Shown: positions 25,941 to 35,259, counted from the stretch's first letter. The stretch: DNA of 56,613 nt from an uncultured Oscillospiraceae bacterium (GCA_910585155.1 CAJUEC010000014.1:1-56613), one strand, 5' to 3'. Notes: generated by a model not told the origin, from the letters alone. Translations and numbers: made by a program.

Positions 25941-25962
25941 CCGATCAGAAAGGAGTGGGCTC

Positions 25963-27909
25963 ATGCCCAGCAGCGTAGCGGTCCAATACTATCAGGCGGC
26001 CCTGAAACAGGGCCAGCGGGAATACAAAAACTGCGTCCACCGGGGGCTGAACCCCAACATCCAGGCCCTGGGGGCGGAGCAGCTCCAGCTGTCCCAGGTG
26101 AAGCTGGGAGAGATGGAGGTGCCCATCTATCTGGTGGTGGGCTCCGCCCAGGATGCCCGGTGCAATTCCTTCTCCCCCAGCTTTTACCCCCTGCTGGGGC
26201 CGGACACGGAATTTGCCACGAAATGGGTCAACCTGTGCGCCGCCCAGCTGGGCGAGGGCATCCACGACCCCATCAAGTGCTTTGAGTACCTGGGGCGGTT
26301 CTATGTCCAGGAGGGGAATAAGCGGGTGAGCGTGCTCACCTCCATGGGCTCGACCACCATTCAGGCGGATGTGACCCGGCTCATGCCCGCCCCGGCGGAG
26401 GACATCACCACCCAGATCTATTTGGAGTTTTTGGAGTTTTACAACAACAGCAGGTGCTGGGGGGTGCACTTCAGCGACCTGGGGGGGTACGCCAAGCTCC
26501 AGGCGGCGCTGGGCTTCGCCAAGGACGAGGAGTGGTCCGAGGACTACCGGCGAAAGTTCAGGGCCCGCTACTTCAGCTTCCGCAGCAGCTTTTACCGGCT
26601 GGGCGGGGGCAGCCTGGGGCTGACCACCGGGGACGCGCTGCTGCGCTGGCTGGAGTTCTATACCCCCCAGGACCTTCTCTCCATGACCGAGGGGGAGTAC
26701 CGCCAGACCCTGAGCGCCATCTGGAAGGAGCTGTGCGTCCACGGGTCCACTGCCCCCATTGCCGTCAGCCTGGCCCCCGCCGGCTCCGGGGAGGGGGAGG
26801 AGCGAAAGCGGGGGGTGTCCGCCCTGCTGGGGGGAAAGCGGCGGCTGCGGGTGGCCTTCCTCTTCCAGGGCACCCCCAGCGCCAGCGGCTGGACCGCCGC
26901 CCACGACAAGGGCCGGGAGTACCTGGAGCAGAGCCTGGGGGACAGCGTCAGTGTGCTGTGCTACTATGACGTATCTCCCCAGGGGACGGAATCCGCCATC
27001 GGGGAGGCGGTGGAGAAGGGCGCGGAGCTGATCTTCACCACCTCGGTGGGGCTCATCGACGCCACCCTGCGGGAGGCGGTGAAGTACCCCAAGGTGCGCT
27101 TCATGAACTGCTCCATCGACCAGCCCTATGTGAATGTGAAGGCCTACTACTGCCGGGTGTATGAGGCCAAGTTCATCACCGGGGCCATCGCCGGGGCCAT
27201 GAGCAAGACCGGGCGGATCGGCTATGTGGGCAGCTACCCCATTCTGGGGGTGCCCGCCAGCATCAACGCCTTTGCCCTGGGGGCGGCGCTGACCAACCCG
27301 GAGGCCTGTATCGACCTGCGCTGGCACTGTCTGCCGGGGGACTATATGGGGGAGTTCCGGGAGCGGGGCATCCGCCTGGTGAGCGACCGGGACTATGTCG
27401 CCGAGCAGCCCTATGGGGCCCAGGGCCTGGCCTGGCTGGGGCCCAACGGGGAGCTGGGGCAGCTGGCCTCCCCCAGCTGGCACTGGGGGGAGTTCTATGT
27501 GCGCATGGCGCGGGAGATGCTCCGGGACCCCAGGACCATCCCCCTGGCGGAGGACAGCAGCCGGGCCATCAACTACTGGTGGGGGATGAACAGCGGCGTG
27601 GTGGACCTGCGCATCAGCCCCGAGCTGCCCGAGGGGGTGCGCGCCCTGGCGGAGATTTTGCGGCAGGGCATCCGGGCGGGGACCGTCCAGCCCTTCCGGC
27701 GGCTCATCCAGACCCAGGACGGGCGGGTGGTGAACGACGGGTCCCGGGACCTGACCATGGAGGAGATTTTGAAAATGGACTGGCTGTGCGACCGGGTAGA
27801 CGGCCGCCTGCCCGCCTATGAGGAGCTGCTGAGCGTGGCCAAGCCCACGGTGCGGCGGCTGGGGGTGGACCGGGAGCGCATCCCGCCGGAGGAGGAGAGA
27901 GATCAGTGA
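25963..27909 (+). CDS. ParB-like N-terminal domain fused to cytoplasmic BMP-family binding domain
   Basis: A 648-residue protein without signal peptide. Residues about 50-135 resemble a ParB/sulfiredoxin-like domain (VPIYLVVGSAQDAR, then FEYLGRFYVQEGNKRVSV, where EGNKR corresponds to the GxHR site). From about residue 300 the protein is a BMP/Med-family sugar-binding-type domain (RVAFLFQGTPSASGWTAAHDKG; KFITGAIAGAMSKTGRIGYVGSYP). BMP proteins normally bind nucleosides outside the cell; here the protein stays inside, so it may sense a ligand. Start ATG has AAAGGAG upstream. It overlaps the next gene by four bases (GTGA). Domain names are from motif reading. Confidence 0.75.
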   Translation: MPSSVAVQYYQAALKQGQREYKNCVHRGLNPNIQALGAEQLQLSQVKLGEMEVPIYLVVGSAQDARCNSFSPSFYPLLGPDTEFATKWVNLCAAQLGEGIHDPIKCFEYLGRFYVQEGNKRVSVLTSMGSTTIQADVTRLMPAPAEDITTQIYLEFLEFYNNSRCWGVHFSDLGGYAKLQAALGFAKDEEWSEDYRRKFRARYFSFRSSFYRLGGGSLGLTTGDALLRWLEFYTPQDLLSMTEGEYRQTLSAIWKELCVHGSTAPIAVSLAPAGSGEGEERKRGVSALLGGKRRLRVAFLFQGTPSASGWTAAHDKGREYLEQSLGDSVSVLCYYDVSPQGTESAIGEAVEKGAELIFTTSVGLIDATLREAVKYPKVRFMNCSIDQPYVNVKAYYCRVYEAKFITGAIAGAMSKTGRIGYVGSYPILGVPASINAFALGAALTNPEACIDLRWHCLPGDYMGEFRERGIRLVSDRDYVAEQPYGAQGLAWLGPNGELGQLASPSWHWGEFYVRMAREMLRDPRTIPLAEDSSRAINYWWGMNSGVVDLRISPELPEGVRALAEILRQGIRAGTVQPFRRLIQTQDGRVVNDGSRDLTMEEILKMDWLCDRVDGRLPAYEELLSVAKPTVRRLGVDRERIPPEEERDQ

Positions 27910-28553
27910 AGCTGCTGGTGATCTCCGACGCCCCGGACCCGGGGCTGTGGGACTATTTTTCCAGGGAAAAGCTCCAGGGGGCGGACGCCATCCTCTCCTG
28001 CGGGGACCTGCCGGCGGCCTACCTCTCCTTTCTGGTGACCATGGCCAACAGGCCCCTGTTCTATGTCCACGGCAACCACGACGTGCGCTATGAGCAGCAG
28101 CCCCCCGAGGGGTGCGAGTGCATCGACGGCCGGGTGGTGGAGTTCAAGGGCTGGCGCATTCTGGGCCTGGGGGGGTGCATGGCCTACAACGGCGGCGCCC
28201 ACCAGTACACCGAGGGGCAGATGCGCCGGCGCATCGCCAAGCTGGGGTGGGCGGCGAGACGGGGCGGAGTGGACATTCTGGTCACCCACGCCCCCGCCCA
28301 GGGGCTGGGGGACATGGAGGACGCCTGCCACCAAGGGTTCGCCTGCTTCCGGGACCTGATGGACCGGCACAGCCCCCGGTATCACGTGTACGGCCATGTG
28401 CATCTGCAATATGGGGCCGGTCTGCCCCGGGTCCAGCGGTACGGGCAGACCACGGTGGTAAACGCTTCAGGGAAATACTTCCTGGAGCTGCCGGACCGGC
28501 CCTATGCGGCTCCCGCCCGGCGGGGCGGGCTGGGCTGGCTGAATAGTCCCTAG
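27906..28553 (+). CDS. Calcineurin-like metallophosphoesterase
   Basis: A 215-residue phosphoesterase with the ordered metal motifs: LVISDAPD at the N-terminus (a variant of the usual D-x-H, here without the His), CGDLPAAYL, YVHGNHD (near residue 58), VTHAP (near 125) and GHVH (near 163). Known relatives hydrolyse phosphodiesters or nucleotides. GTG start at 27906 overlaps the BMP-fusion stop (GTGA), so the two are translated together and probably work on the same ligand pathway. The missing first-motif His is a point to check for activity. Confidence 0.88.
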   Translation: MKLLVISDAPDPGLWDYFSREKLQGADAILSCGDLPAAYLSFLVTMANRPLFYVHGNHDVRYEQQPPEGCECIDGRVVEFKGWRILGLGGCMAYNGGAHQYTEGQMRRRIAKLGWAARRGGVDILVTHAPAQGLGDMEDACHQGFACFRDLMDRHSPRYHVYGHVHLQYGAGLPRVQRYGQTTVVNASGKYFLELPDRPYAAPARRGGLGWLNSP

Positions 28554-28654
28554 GAAGCCTCGGCCTCATCCCAGCAACGCCCCCATGATCCAGTTTGCCG
28601 CCTGCGTGGGGCGCGCGCCCAGCGGGCCCACTGCGGGGGGGACGCCAGCAAAAA

Positions 28655-28686
28655 GTCCCGGACCGTACAAAGGTACAGTCCGGGAC
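28655..28686 (+). terminator. Hairpin upstream of the uracil glycosylase gene
   Basis: GTCCCGGAC pairs with GTCCGGGAC, flanking an inner GTAC/GTAC stem. It may end the lepA-BMP-phosphoesterase transcript, though no T-run follows. Confidence 0.5.
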
Positions 28687-28808
28687 GAAACGGTCAAATC
28701 ATTTTGCGGCACCACGGTTCTCAACGGAAAATTTTCCGAGTCAGTCTGGCCCGCTGTGAAAAAATGTGGTACAATGGGCAAAGAAAGACGGATCGGAGGG
28801 ATGGACCC

Positions 28809-29381
28809 ATGCCAAATTGGGAAGAATTGGAGCGGCGCTGTCTGGCCTGCCAGCGCTGCGCCTTGGCGGACACCCGCACCAACGTGGTGTTCGGCAAGGG
28901 ACCCAGGGACGCCCGGGTCATGTTCATCGGGGAGGGCCCCGGTGAGAACGAGGACCTTCAGGGAGAGCCCTTTGTGGGCCGGGGCGGCCAGCTGCTGGAC
29001 GAGATGCTCTCTCTGGTGGGCCTGAGCCGGGAGCGGAATTTTTACATCACCAACATTGTCAAGTGCCGCCCGCCCAAAAACCGGGACCCGCTGAACACTG
29101 AGCAGGACGCCTGCATCGGCTACCTGGAGGAGCAGATGGAGCTGATCCGGCCCCGTGTGGTGGTGTGCCTGGGGCGCATCGCCGCCATGCGCATCATCAA
29201 GCCGAACTACCGCATCACCAGGGAGCACGGCCAGTGGGTGGAGAAGGACGGGGTGTTCTACACCGCCATCTACCACCCCGCCGCCCTTTTGCGGGACCCC
29301 ACCAAGAAGCCGGAGACCTTCGCGGACCTGCGCTCCATCCGGGCGAAGATCAGGGAGCTCTGCCCGGAGGTCTACGGCTGA
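28809..29381 (+). CDS. Type-4 (family 4) uracil-DNA glycosylase
   Basis: A 190-residue iron-sulfur DNA repair enzyme. The first two cluster cysteines are in CLACQRCAL (residues 11-18); the catalytic motif GEGPGENEDLQGEPF follows at about residues 40-54, then ITNIVKCRPPKNR with the third cysteine, and YHPAALLR near the C-terminus. It removes uracil from deaminated cytosine. ATG 28809 has GGAGGG eight bases upstream; the frame extends to 28704 but without a better start. It ends 31 bases from a converging gene. Confidence 0.93.
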   Translation: MPNWEELERRCLACQRCALADTRTNVVFGKGPRDARVMFIGEGPGENEDLQGEPFVGRGGQLLDEMLSLVGLSRERNFYITNIVKCRPPKNRDPLNTEQDACIGYLEEQMELIRPRVVVCLGRIAAMRIIKPNYRITREHGQWVEKDGVFYTAIYHPAALLRDPTKKPETFADLRSIRAKIRELCPEVYG

Positions 29382-29412
29382 GGAGGCGGGCCGTCCCATT
29401 CGCGCTGCGCGC

Positions 29413-30039
29413 CTAACCGCTTGCCTCCGCGCGCTCCGCGCTGTCCAGCAGATTCATTACGCTGATCTCAAACGCCGTGCGCTCCACCTGCTCGCCGTCG
29501 ATCAGCTTGTGGTACCGGCGGCTTTGCAGCCGGCCCTCCAGACGCAGGGCGCTGCCCACCGGCAGAGCGCCGCAGTGGGCGGCCAGGGAGCCCCAGGCGA
29601 TGCAGGGCAGGTAATCCGCCCGGCCATAGGGCCGGTTTACCGCCAGCAGCAGATCACAGATCTCCCGGCCCAGGGGGGTGCGCCGGACCACCGGCGGACG
29701 GCAGAGCGCTCCGGCCAGCGTCAGGCGGTTTTCCCCCTCCTCCAGGTCGGCGGCCTGGACGGACCGGGCCAGCACCGTGATGACCAGCTTGCTGCCCTGG
29801 CCGGAGCGGTTGTTGTAGGACCGCACCTCTCCCTGTATGCACAGCCACCGGCCGGGGGCCCACAGCACCGGGTCAGGGTCTGGGGTGACGATGTTCAGCA
29901 CGTCGTCCACCCCGGACAGCCGGGGCACCCGCAGGGGCGCCAGGTAGTAGTCCACCCCGTGGTTCCGGTGGGAGAGGACGGGCTGGCCCGCCCCCTGTCC
30001 CCGCAGCAGAATTTTGTTTTCCCCTCTGTACTCCTCCAT
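29413..30039 (-). CDS. Tandem OB-fold single-stranded-DNA-binding-like protein
   Basis: A 208-residue protein that reads as two OB folds: the first about residues 8-95 (WLCIQGEVRSYNN, KLVITVLARSV) and the second about 105-205 (NRLTLAGALCRPPVVRRTPLGREICDLLLAV, DYLPCIAWG), the latter matching the PriB/SSB style. There is no acidic SSB tail. A role in DNA replication or repair is plausible. Start ATG 30039 with GGAG upstream; the frame to 30228 is non-coding by promoter overlap. I do not know a named family. Confidence 0.65.
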   Translation of the reverse strand: MEEYRGENKILLRGQGAGQPVLSHRNHGVDYYLAPLRVPRLSGVDDVLNIVTPDPDPVLWAPGRWLCIQGEVRSYNNRSGQGSKLVITVLARSVQAADLEEGENRLTLAGALCRPPVVRRTPLGREICDLLLAVNRPYGRADYLPCIAWGSLAAHCGALPVGSALRLEGRLQSRRYHKLIDGEQVERTAFEISVMNLLDSAERAEASG

Positions 30040-30159
30040 GGATATCACGCTCCGCTTATCAAATGGTTTCCTGCCCTGACTATATGATGGGGCGGGGGCG
30101 GGTATGCCTGCTTTTGAGGGCCGGGGGCCATCAGGAGGGAAAAGCGGCAAGTATGCCCA

Positions 30160-30187
30160 TTGACAAGCGGGGAGCGGTCTGTATAAT
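30160..30187 (+). promoter_or_regulatory. Sigma-A promoter for the small gene at 30249
   Basis: TTGACA (30160) and TATAAT (30182) with a 16-base spacer. The transcript would start about 55 bases before the ATG. Confidence 0.8.
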
Positions 30188-30248
30188 ATAAGGCGGAGCG
30201 TCCGGCGGCAGGCCGGGCGGCGGATCACCAGCCGAAGGAGGGCTCAGA

Positions 30249-30656
30249 ATGGAACTGGAACTGACGCGCAAGCAGCTGCGGCGGCTGCTGGACATGGTGT
30301 ACATCGGAAACTGGATTCTGAACTCCACCCGGGGAGAGGATCGGTTCAAGGACTACGACGAGGTGGAGAGCCTTCTGTTTGCCAAGGCCGCCCAGGAGGG
30401 GATGTCCACCCTGTCCGAGACCTATCAGGGGGAGGTCATCCCCTCCCGGGCCTTTGCCGAGGGGGGCATCCACGAGGCCATCATGGAGTACGAGAACAAC
30501 GTATTTTTTGAGATATTGGCGGAGGACCTGGCCCGCCGGGACATGGACGACGTGCCCATCGACGAGAGCAACTACGACGAGCTTACCCAGCGCATCGACG
30601 CCTATATCGATGAGTTTGAGGCCCACGGGACCGATAATATCACAGTGGACTGCTGA
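30249..30656 (+). CDS. Conserved-looking small acidic protein, unknown function
   Basis: A 135-residue soluble acidic protein beginning MELELTRKQLRRLLDMVYIGNWILNS and ending DNITVDC. It is mostly helical with no motif I recognise (no Cys pairs, no HTH). It has its own consensus promoter, a GAAGGAG ribosome site and a terminator, so it is a real single-gene unit, well expressed. Monocistronic between the OB-fold gene and the helicase gene. Confidence 0.75.
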   Translation: MELELTRKQLRRLLDMVYIGNWILNSTRGEDRFKDYDEVESLLFAKAAQEGMSTLSETYQGEVIPSRAFAEGGIHEAIMEYENNVFFEILAEDLARRDMDDVPIDESNYDELTQRIDAYIDEFEAHGTDNITVDC

Positions 30657-30658
30657 AC

Positions 30659-30686
30659 AAGGCCGCGGATTTCTCCGCGGCCTTTT
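30659..30686. terminator. Bidirectional terminator between 30249-gene and helicase gene
   Basis: AAGGCCGCGGA-TTTC-TCCGCGGCCTTTT: an 11-bp stem with T-run, lying between two converging genes. Confidence 0.85.
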
Positions 30687-30711
30687 CGCGCCCGCTGCCG
30701 GACCTGTCCGG

Positions 30712-33219
30712 CTATATTTTTTTCATATGCTGGGCGGTGAACTTCAGCATCAGGCGCTTGGTGCCCACCGTGTCGAAGGCGATTTCCAGGAGCACGTCCC
30801 CCCCCACCTTCTGGGTGGACAGCACCATGCCCCGGCCAAAGGCCTTGTGCTCCAGCATGTCTCCCTGCTGATACTGGGGCAGGCCGGCGGCGGGCTGGGA
30901 GAAGGAGCTTGGCCTGGGCTGAGGCCGGGGGGCGGCGGGCTTTTGGGGGCGGCTGGGGGAATAGACGCCTCTCCGCTCCCCGCCGGGGGCCGGGCCGGGC
31001 TGGGGCGCTGCCTGGCGGTAAGGCTCCCGATAGGTGGACACACGGGGGGTCTGGTCGAACTCGTCCCAGTTCCCGGCCCCCGCCGTGGGCGTGGGGTCCA
31101 GGTAGGACCGCCCCGACTGCTCCAGCAGCTCCCCGGGGATCTCCCCCGCGAACCGGGAGGGCCGGTTGGTGCTGGTGCGGCCAAACAGCATCCGCTGGCC
31201 CGCGCAGGTCAGGTACAGCCGCTCCCTGGCCCGGGTGAGGGCCACGTAGCACAGCCGCCGCTCCTCCTCCATCTCCTCCTGGTCGCCGATGGAGCGGATG
31301 CCGGGGAAGATGCCCTCCTCCATGCCCACCACGAACACCGTGGGGAACTCCAGCCCCTTGGCGGAGTGCATGGTCATCATCACCACCGCGTCCTCGTCGG
31401 GGTCGTGGTTGTCCAGGTCTGTGTACAGGGCGATCTCGTCCAGAAAGCCCGCCAGGGAGGGCTCCCCCTCCGCGTTTTCCATGTAGCCGTTGATGGAGGT
31501 GAGCAGCTCCCGCACGTTTTCCAGCCGGGTGCGGCTCTCGATGTCGTTTTTTGTCTGGAGCATGGCGGCGTAGCCGGTGCGGGCCACCGTCTCCTCGTAG
31601 AAGGCGGGCAGGTCCATGGTGCGGGACAGGGCGGACAGGTCCCGGATCAGCTGGGCGAACTGCTCCAGCCGGGGGGCGGCCTTTTGCAGCTCGGGGTGGT
31701 TCCGGGCCTGGGAGACCACGTCCCACAGGGAGAGGCCGTCCCGGTCCGCGATGGCCAGGGCCCGCTCCACGGTGGTCTGTCCGATGCCCCGGGGGGGATT
31801 GTTGATGATGCGGGTGAGGCGCAGGTCGTCGGCGTGGTTCTGGATGGCGCACAGGTAGGCCAGCATGTCCTTGACCTCCGCCCGGTCGAAAAACCGAGTG
31901 CCCCCGATGACCCGGTAGGGGATGCCCAGCCGCTTGAAGGCCACCTCCATCTGGTTGGACTGGGCGTTCATGCGGTAGAGGATGGCGTGGCTGTTCCACT
32001 TCTCCCCCGCCTGGAAGTCCTCCATCAGCCGGTCGGCCACAAACCGGGCCTCGTCGTGCTCGTTCATGGCGCTGTACAGCTGCACCTTGTCCCCCTCCGC
32101 CCCGGCGGTCCACAGCTCCTTGCCCTTGCGGCCCTGATTGTGGCGGATGACGGCGTTGGCGGCGGCCAGGATGCTCTTGGTGGAGCGGTAGTTCTGCTCC
32201 AGGCGGATGGTGCGGCAGCCCTTGTACTGGTCCTCAAAGGACAGGATATTTTCGATGGTGGCCCCCCGGAAGCGGTAGATGGATTGGTCGTCATCCCCCA
32301 CCACGCAGATGTTCTCCCGCCCCCCGGCCAGCAGGGAGGCCAGCAGGTATTGGAGATTGTTGGTGTCCTGGTACTCGTCGATGAGTACGTAGCGGAATTT
32401 TCTCTGGTAATATTCCAATACGTCATCGTACTGCTGAAGCAGACGGACGGTGTGAAGGATGATGTCGTCAAAATCCAGCGCCCCCGCCTCCCACAAACGC
32501 TTTTCGTAGGCGGCGTAGAGCTGAGCGACTTTTTGCAGGCGGTGGTCGCCCGCCCGGTCCGCCTCCTCGGCGAAGTCCCTGGCCAGCTGGAGCTTGTCCT
32601 TGGCCCGGGAGATGGTCCCCAGCACCGAGCGGGGGGGGAACTGCTTGTCGTCCAGGCTGAGCTCCTTGATGCAGTCCTTCATCACCCGCAGAGAGTCGTC
32701 GGTGTCGTAGATGGTGAAGGAGGAGGGGAAGCCCAGCTTCTCAATGTCCCGGCGGAGGATGCGCACACAGGCGGAGTGGAAGGTGGAGGCCCACACGTCC
32801 CGGGCGGCGGGGCCCAGCATCCGCTCCAGCCGGTCCTTCAGCTCGCCGGCGGCCTTGTTGGTGAAGGTGATGGCGATAATGGACCAGGGGGCGGCGGGGT
32901 CCAGGGCGCACAGCCGCTCCGCCTGCAAGCGGTTTTCCTTGTCAGGGTGGGCGGCGCAGCGGGCCAGGAGGGCCAGATCGTCCTCAGAAACCCACTCAGG
33001 CACCTCCAGGCAGTCCGAACCCCGGCCATAGCGGATCAGGTTGGCCACCCGGTGGATGAGCACGGTGGTCTTGCCCGACCCGGCCCCCGCCAGTAGCAGC
33101 AGGGGCCCCTCGGTGGCCAGCACGGCCTTTCGCTGCTCTGGGTTAAGGGTTTGGTAGTCCTGGCCGATGACCTCCCGGCGGAGGCGGCAGAATTCCAGCG
33201 CTTGCTGCGGTGTCAGCAT
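30712..33219 (-). CDS. pcrA: UvrD/PcrA-type superfamily 1A DNA helicase
   Basis: An 835-residue helicase with ordered motifs: Q-motif LNPEQRKAV, Walker A AGAGSGKTTVLIHR (residues about 45), ITFTNKAAGELKDR, DEYQDTNNLQY (Walker B), VGDDDQSIYRFRGA, RLEQNYRSTKSIL, and VMMTMHSAKGLEFP. The C-terminal tail after 660 is Pro/Gln-rich with a PcrA-like YQQGDMLEHKAFG-GMV end. It unwinds DNA in repair and replication restart. Start ATG 33219 with GAGAGG; the frame to 33243 has no site. First gene or alone; the terminator is shared with the 30249 gene. Confidence 0.95.
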   Translation of the reverse strand: MLTPQQALEFCRLRREVIGQDYQTLNPEQRKAVLATEGPLLLLAGAGSGKTTVLIHRVANLIRYGRGSDCLEVPEWVSEDDLALLARCAAHPDKENRLQAERLCALDPAAPWSIIAITFTNKAAGELKDRLERMLGPAARDVWASTFHSACVRILRRDIEKLGFPSSFTIYDTDDSLRVMKDCIKELSLDDKQFPPRSVLGTISRAKDKLQLARDFAEEADRAGDHRLQKVAQLYAAYEKRLWEAGALDFDDIILHTVRLLQQYDDVLEYYQRKFRYVLIDEYQDTNNLQYLLASLLAGGRENICVVGDDDQSIYRFRGATIENILSFEDQYKGCRTIRLEQNYRSTKSILAAANAVIRHNQGRKGKELWTAGAEGDKVQLYSAMNEHDEARFVADRLMEDFQAGEKWNSHAILYRMNAQSNQMEVAFKRLGIPYRVIGGTRFFDRAEVKDMLAYLCAIQNHADDLRLTRIINNPPRGIGQTTVERALAIADRDGLSLWDVVSQARNHPELQKAAPRLEQFAQLIRDLSALSRTMDLPAFYEETVARTGYAAMLQTKNDIESRTRLENVRELLTSINGYMENAEGEPSLAGFLDEIALYTDLDNHDPDEDAVVMMTMHSAKGLEFPTVFVVGMEEGIFPGIRSIGDQEEMEEERRLCYVALTRARERLYLTCAGQRMLFGRTSTNRPSRFAGEIPGELLEQSGRSYLDPTPTAGAGNWDEFDQTPRVSTYREPYRQAAPQPGPAPGGERRGVYSPSRPQKPAAPRPQPRPSSFSQPAAGLPQYQQGDMLEHKAFGRGMVLSTQKVGGDVLLEIAFDTVGTKRLMLKFTAQHMKKI

Positions 33220-33246
33220 GGTATCATTCCTCTCTCTTTCCATAGG

Positions 33247-34167
33247 CTACAGCCCTGTCAGGTCAAAGCTGGGGATAAAGCCCTCCCCGCTGGAACCCAG
33301 CTCCTGGACGTATCCCGCCAGTCCCAGGTTCTCCATATACGCCCCGGCGGCCCGCAGCTCCGACGGGCGCAGGGTACGGCGCAGCTCCGGGAAGCCCTCC
33401 AGCGCCCCCACCGGGGTATACTGGGCCATGAGGGAGAACAGCACCGTCCCCGGCGGGAAGGACGCCCCCACCCAGTCCATCACCCGCTTGGCCTCAGCCA
33501 CCTGCCCGGGCAGGATGAGGTGTCGGATGAGCACCCCGCTTTTCAGAAGGCCCCCCTCCAGCCGGACCGGGCCCCGCTGGCGGACCATCTCCCGGATGGC
33601 CGCCTTGGCCGCCTCCGGGTAGTCCGCCGCCCCGGAGTACCGCTCCGCCAGGGCCGGGGTGACGTATTTCAGGTCGGGGAGGTACACGTCCACCCTCCCC
33701 TCCAGGGCCTGGAGGGTCTGGGTCCGCTCGTACCCGCCGCTGTTCCACACCACCGGAAGCCCCCCGGGGACGGGGCGGGAGAGCACCCGGGCCAGCACGT
33801 GGGAGAACTGGGTGGGGGTGACCAGCTCGATGCAGGCGGCCCCCTGGTCCGCCAGCCGCTGAAAGACGGCGTACAGCTCCTCCTCCGTCAGGACCTTTCC
33901 GAAGTTCTCCCGGCTGATGGGGCGGTTCTGGCAGAACACGCAGCCCAGGGTGCAGCCGGAGAAGAACACCGTCCCCGCCCCGGTTTCCCCGGAAATACAG
34001 GGCTCCTCCCAGCGGTGGAGGGCGGCCCGGGCGCACACGGGCAAGGCGGGCATACCGCAGAAGCCCTGGCCGCCGGCCCCGTCCCGGGGGGCGGCGCACC
34101 GGCGGGGGCAGAGGGAGCAGATCATGGCCTGGGTTCCGGCGCCGGCCAGCGCGGTCTGCCGGTTCAA
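33247..34167 (-). CDS. Radical SAM protein, PflA-like (COG1313/PflX type)
   Basis: A roughly 306-residue protein with an N-terminal Cys-rich patch (ICSLCPRRCAAPR, GQGFCGMP) and the radical SAM cluster CTLGCVFCQN near residue 85, followed by QGAACIELVTPTQF and a YLPDLKY segment. This is the PflX-type family related to pyruvate formate-lyase activases; its substrate is unknown. Start: TTG 34167 overlaps the mutY stop (TTGA) and has GGAG upstream, implying coupling; an ATG at 34125 is the alternative. It is cotranscribed with mutY. Confidence 0.85.
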   Translation of the reverse strand: MNRQTALAGAGTQAMICSLCPRRCAAPRDGAGGQGFCGMPALPVCARAALHRWEEPCISGETGAGTVFFSGCTLGCVFCQNRPISRENFGKVLTEEELYAVFQRLADQGAACIELVTPTQFSHVLARVLSRPVPGGLPVVWNSGGYERTQTLQALEGRVDVYLPDLKYVTPALAERYSGAADYPEAAKAAIREMVRQRGPVRLEGGLLKSGVLIRHLILPGQVAEAKRVMDWVGASFPPGTVLFSLMAQYTPVGALEGFPELRRTLRPSELRAAGAYMENLGLAGYVQELGSSGEGFIPSFDLTGL

Positions 34168-35210
34168 GGTACACGCTCCATTCTCTTTCGGACTAGCCGC
34201 AGCGCCCCCTCGAAGGCGCTGGGCACGGCGTAAAGCTCCTTCAGCTCCCGGGCGCTGGCCCATACCCAGCCGGGGGGAAGCGCCGGCCCCTTGGCCTCTG
34301 CGGGTAGGATGGACATATGCCACTCAATGTGAGTAAAGATGTGCTTGGCCAGGGATCCCCACTCCTGGAGCTCGGCGTCGATGCCCCACTGCTCCGGCCC
34401 CTGCCCGCCAAACATCTCATTGGGGAACTCCCACAGCCCCGCCAGCAATCCCCTGTCCGGGCGGCGGCGCAGGGCCACGCGGTTTTCCCAAAAGATGAGC
34501 CATACCGCCCGTTTTTCCACCCGCCGGGCCTTTTTCGGGGCCTTTACCGGGAGCTCTCCGATGCGGCCCTGGCCCAGGGCGGCGCAGAAGCCCTTCGCCG
34601 GGCACCGTTCGCACAGGGGCGCGCCGTTGGGCAGGCAGACCGTGGCCCCCAGCTCCATCAGCGCCTGGTTGAACGTCCCCGCCGCGTTCAGTGGGATGAT
34701 TTCTCCCACAGCCTGGGTGACCTTCTGCTTCATTTGCGGGGCGGTGATGTCCCCATCATCCCCCATAATTCGGGCGTACACCCGCAGCACGTTGCCGTCC
34801 ACGGCAGGCACTGCCTGGCCGAAGGCGATGGAGCACACGGCCCCGGCGGTGTAGTCCCCCACCCCCGGCAGGGCGCGCACCGCGGCGTAGTCCGCCGGGA
34901 ACACGCCGCCGTACTGCTCCACAATCACCTGGGCGGCCCGCTGCAGGTTGCGGGCCCGGGAGTAGTAGCCCAGCCCCTGCCACAGCTTCATCAGCCGCTC
35001 CTCCGGGAGGGCGGCCAGGGCGGGGACGTCCGGGGCCTGGGCGAGGAAACGCCGGTAGTAGTCCAGCACCGCCGCCACCCGGGTCTGCTGGAGCATGATC
35101 TCCGACAGCCACACGTGGTAGGGGGTGGGGTCGTCCCGCCAGGGCAGGGATCGGGCGTTGTCCCGAAACCACTCCAGCAGGGGGATGGGCAGCTGTTCCA
35201 GGGGATTCAC
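34164..35210 (-). CDS. mutY: A/G-specific adenine glycosylase
   Basis: A 348-residue enzyme with the N-terminal HhH-GPD fold (PWRDDPTPYHVWLSEIMLQQTRV; LPGVGDYTAGAV with the HhH hairpin; VDGNVLRVYARI carrying the catalytic Asp) and the four-Cys iron-sulfur loop (CLPNGAPLCERCPAKGFC). The C-terminal NUDIX-like domain (GLLAGLWEFPNE) reads 8-oxoG. It removes adenine mispaired with 8-oxoguanine. GTG 35210 has GGGAGG upstream; the longer frame to 35390 crosses the opposite gene's promoter. Complete. Confidence 0.96.
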   Translation of the reverse strand: MNPLEQLPIPLLEWFRDNARSLPWRDDPTPYHVWLSEIMLQQTRVAAVLDYYRRFLAQAPDVPALAALPEERLMKLWQGLGYYSRARNLQRAAQVIVEQYGGVFPADYAAVRALPGVGDYTAGAVCSIAFGQAVPAVDGNVLRVYARIMGDDGDITAPQMKQKVTQAVGEIIPLNAAGTFNQALMELGATVCLPNGAPLCERCPAKGFCAALGQGRIGELPVKAPKKARRVEKRAVWLIFWENRVALRRRPDRGLLAGLWEFPNEMFGGQGPEQWGIDAELQEWGSLAKHIFTHIEWHMSILPAEAKGPALPPGWVWASARELKELYAVPSAFEGALRLVRKRMERVP

Positions 35211-35259
35211 GGCGGACCTCCCTTTCGATGAATTGACCACGGCGGGGCGCGGTTTCGGC

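Noticed and set aside
30379..33096. 905-codon + frame opposite the helicase
   Set aside because: The UvrD motifs are on the minus strand in order; this frame is their antisense.
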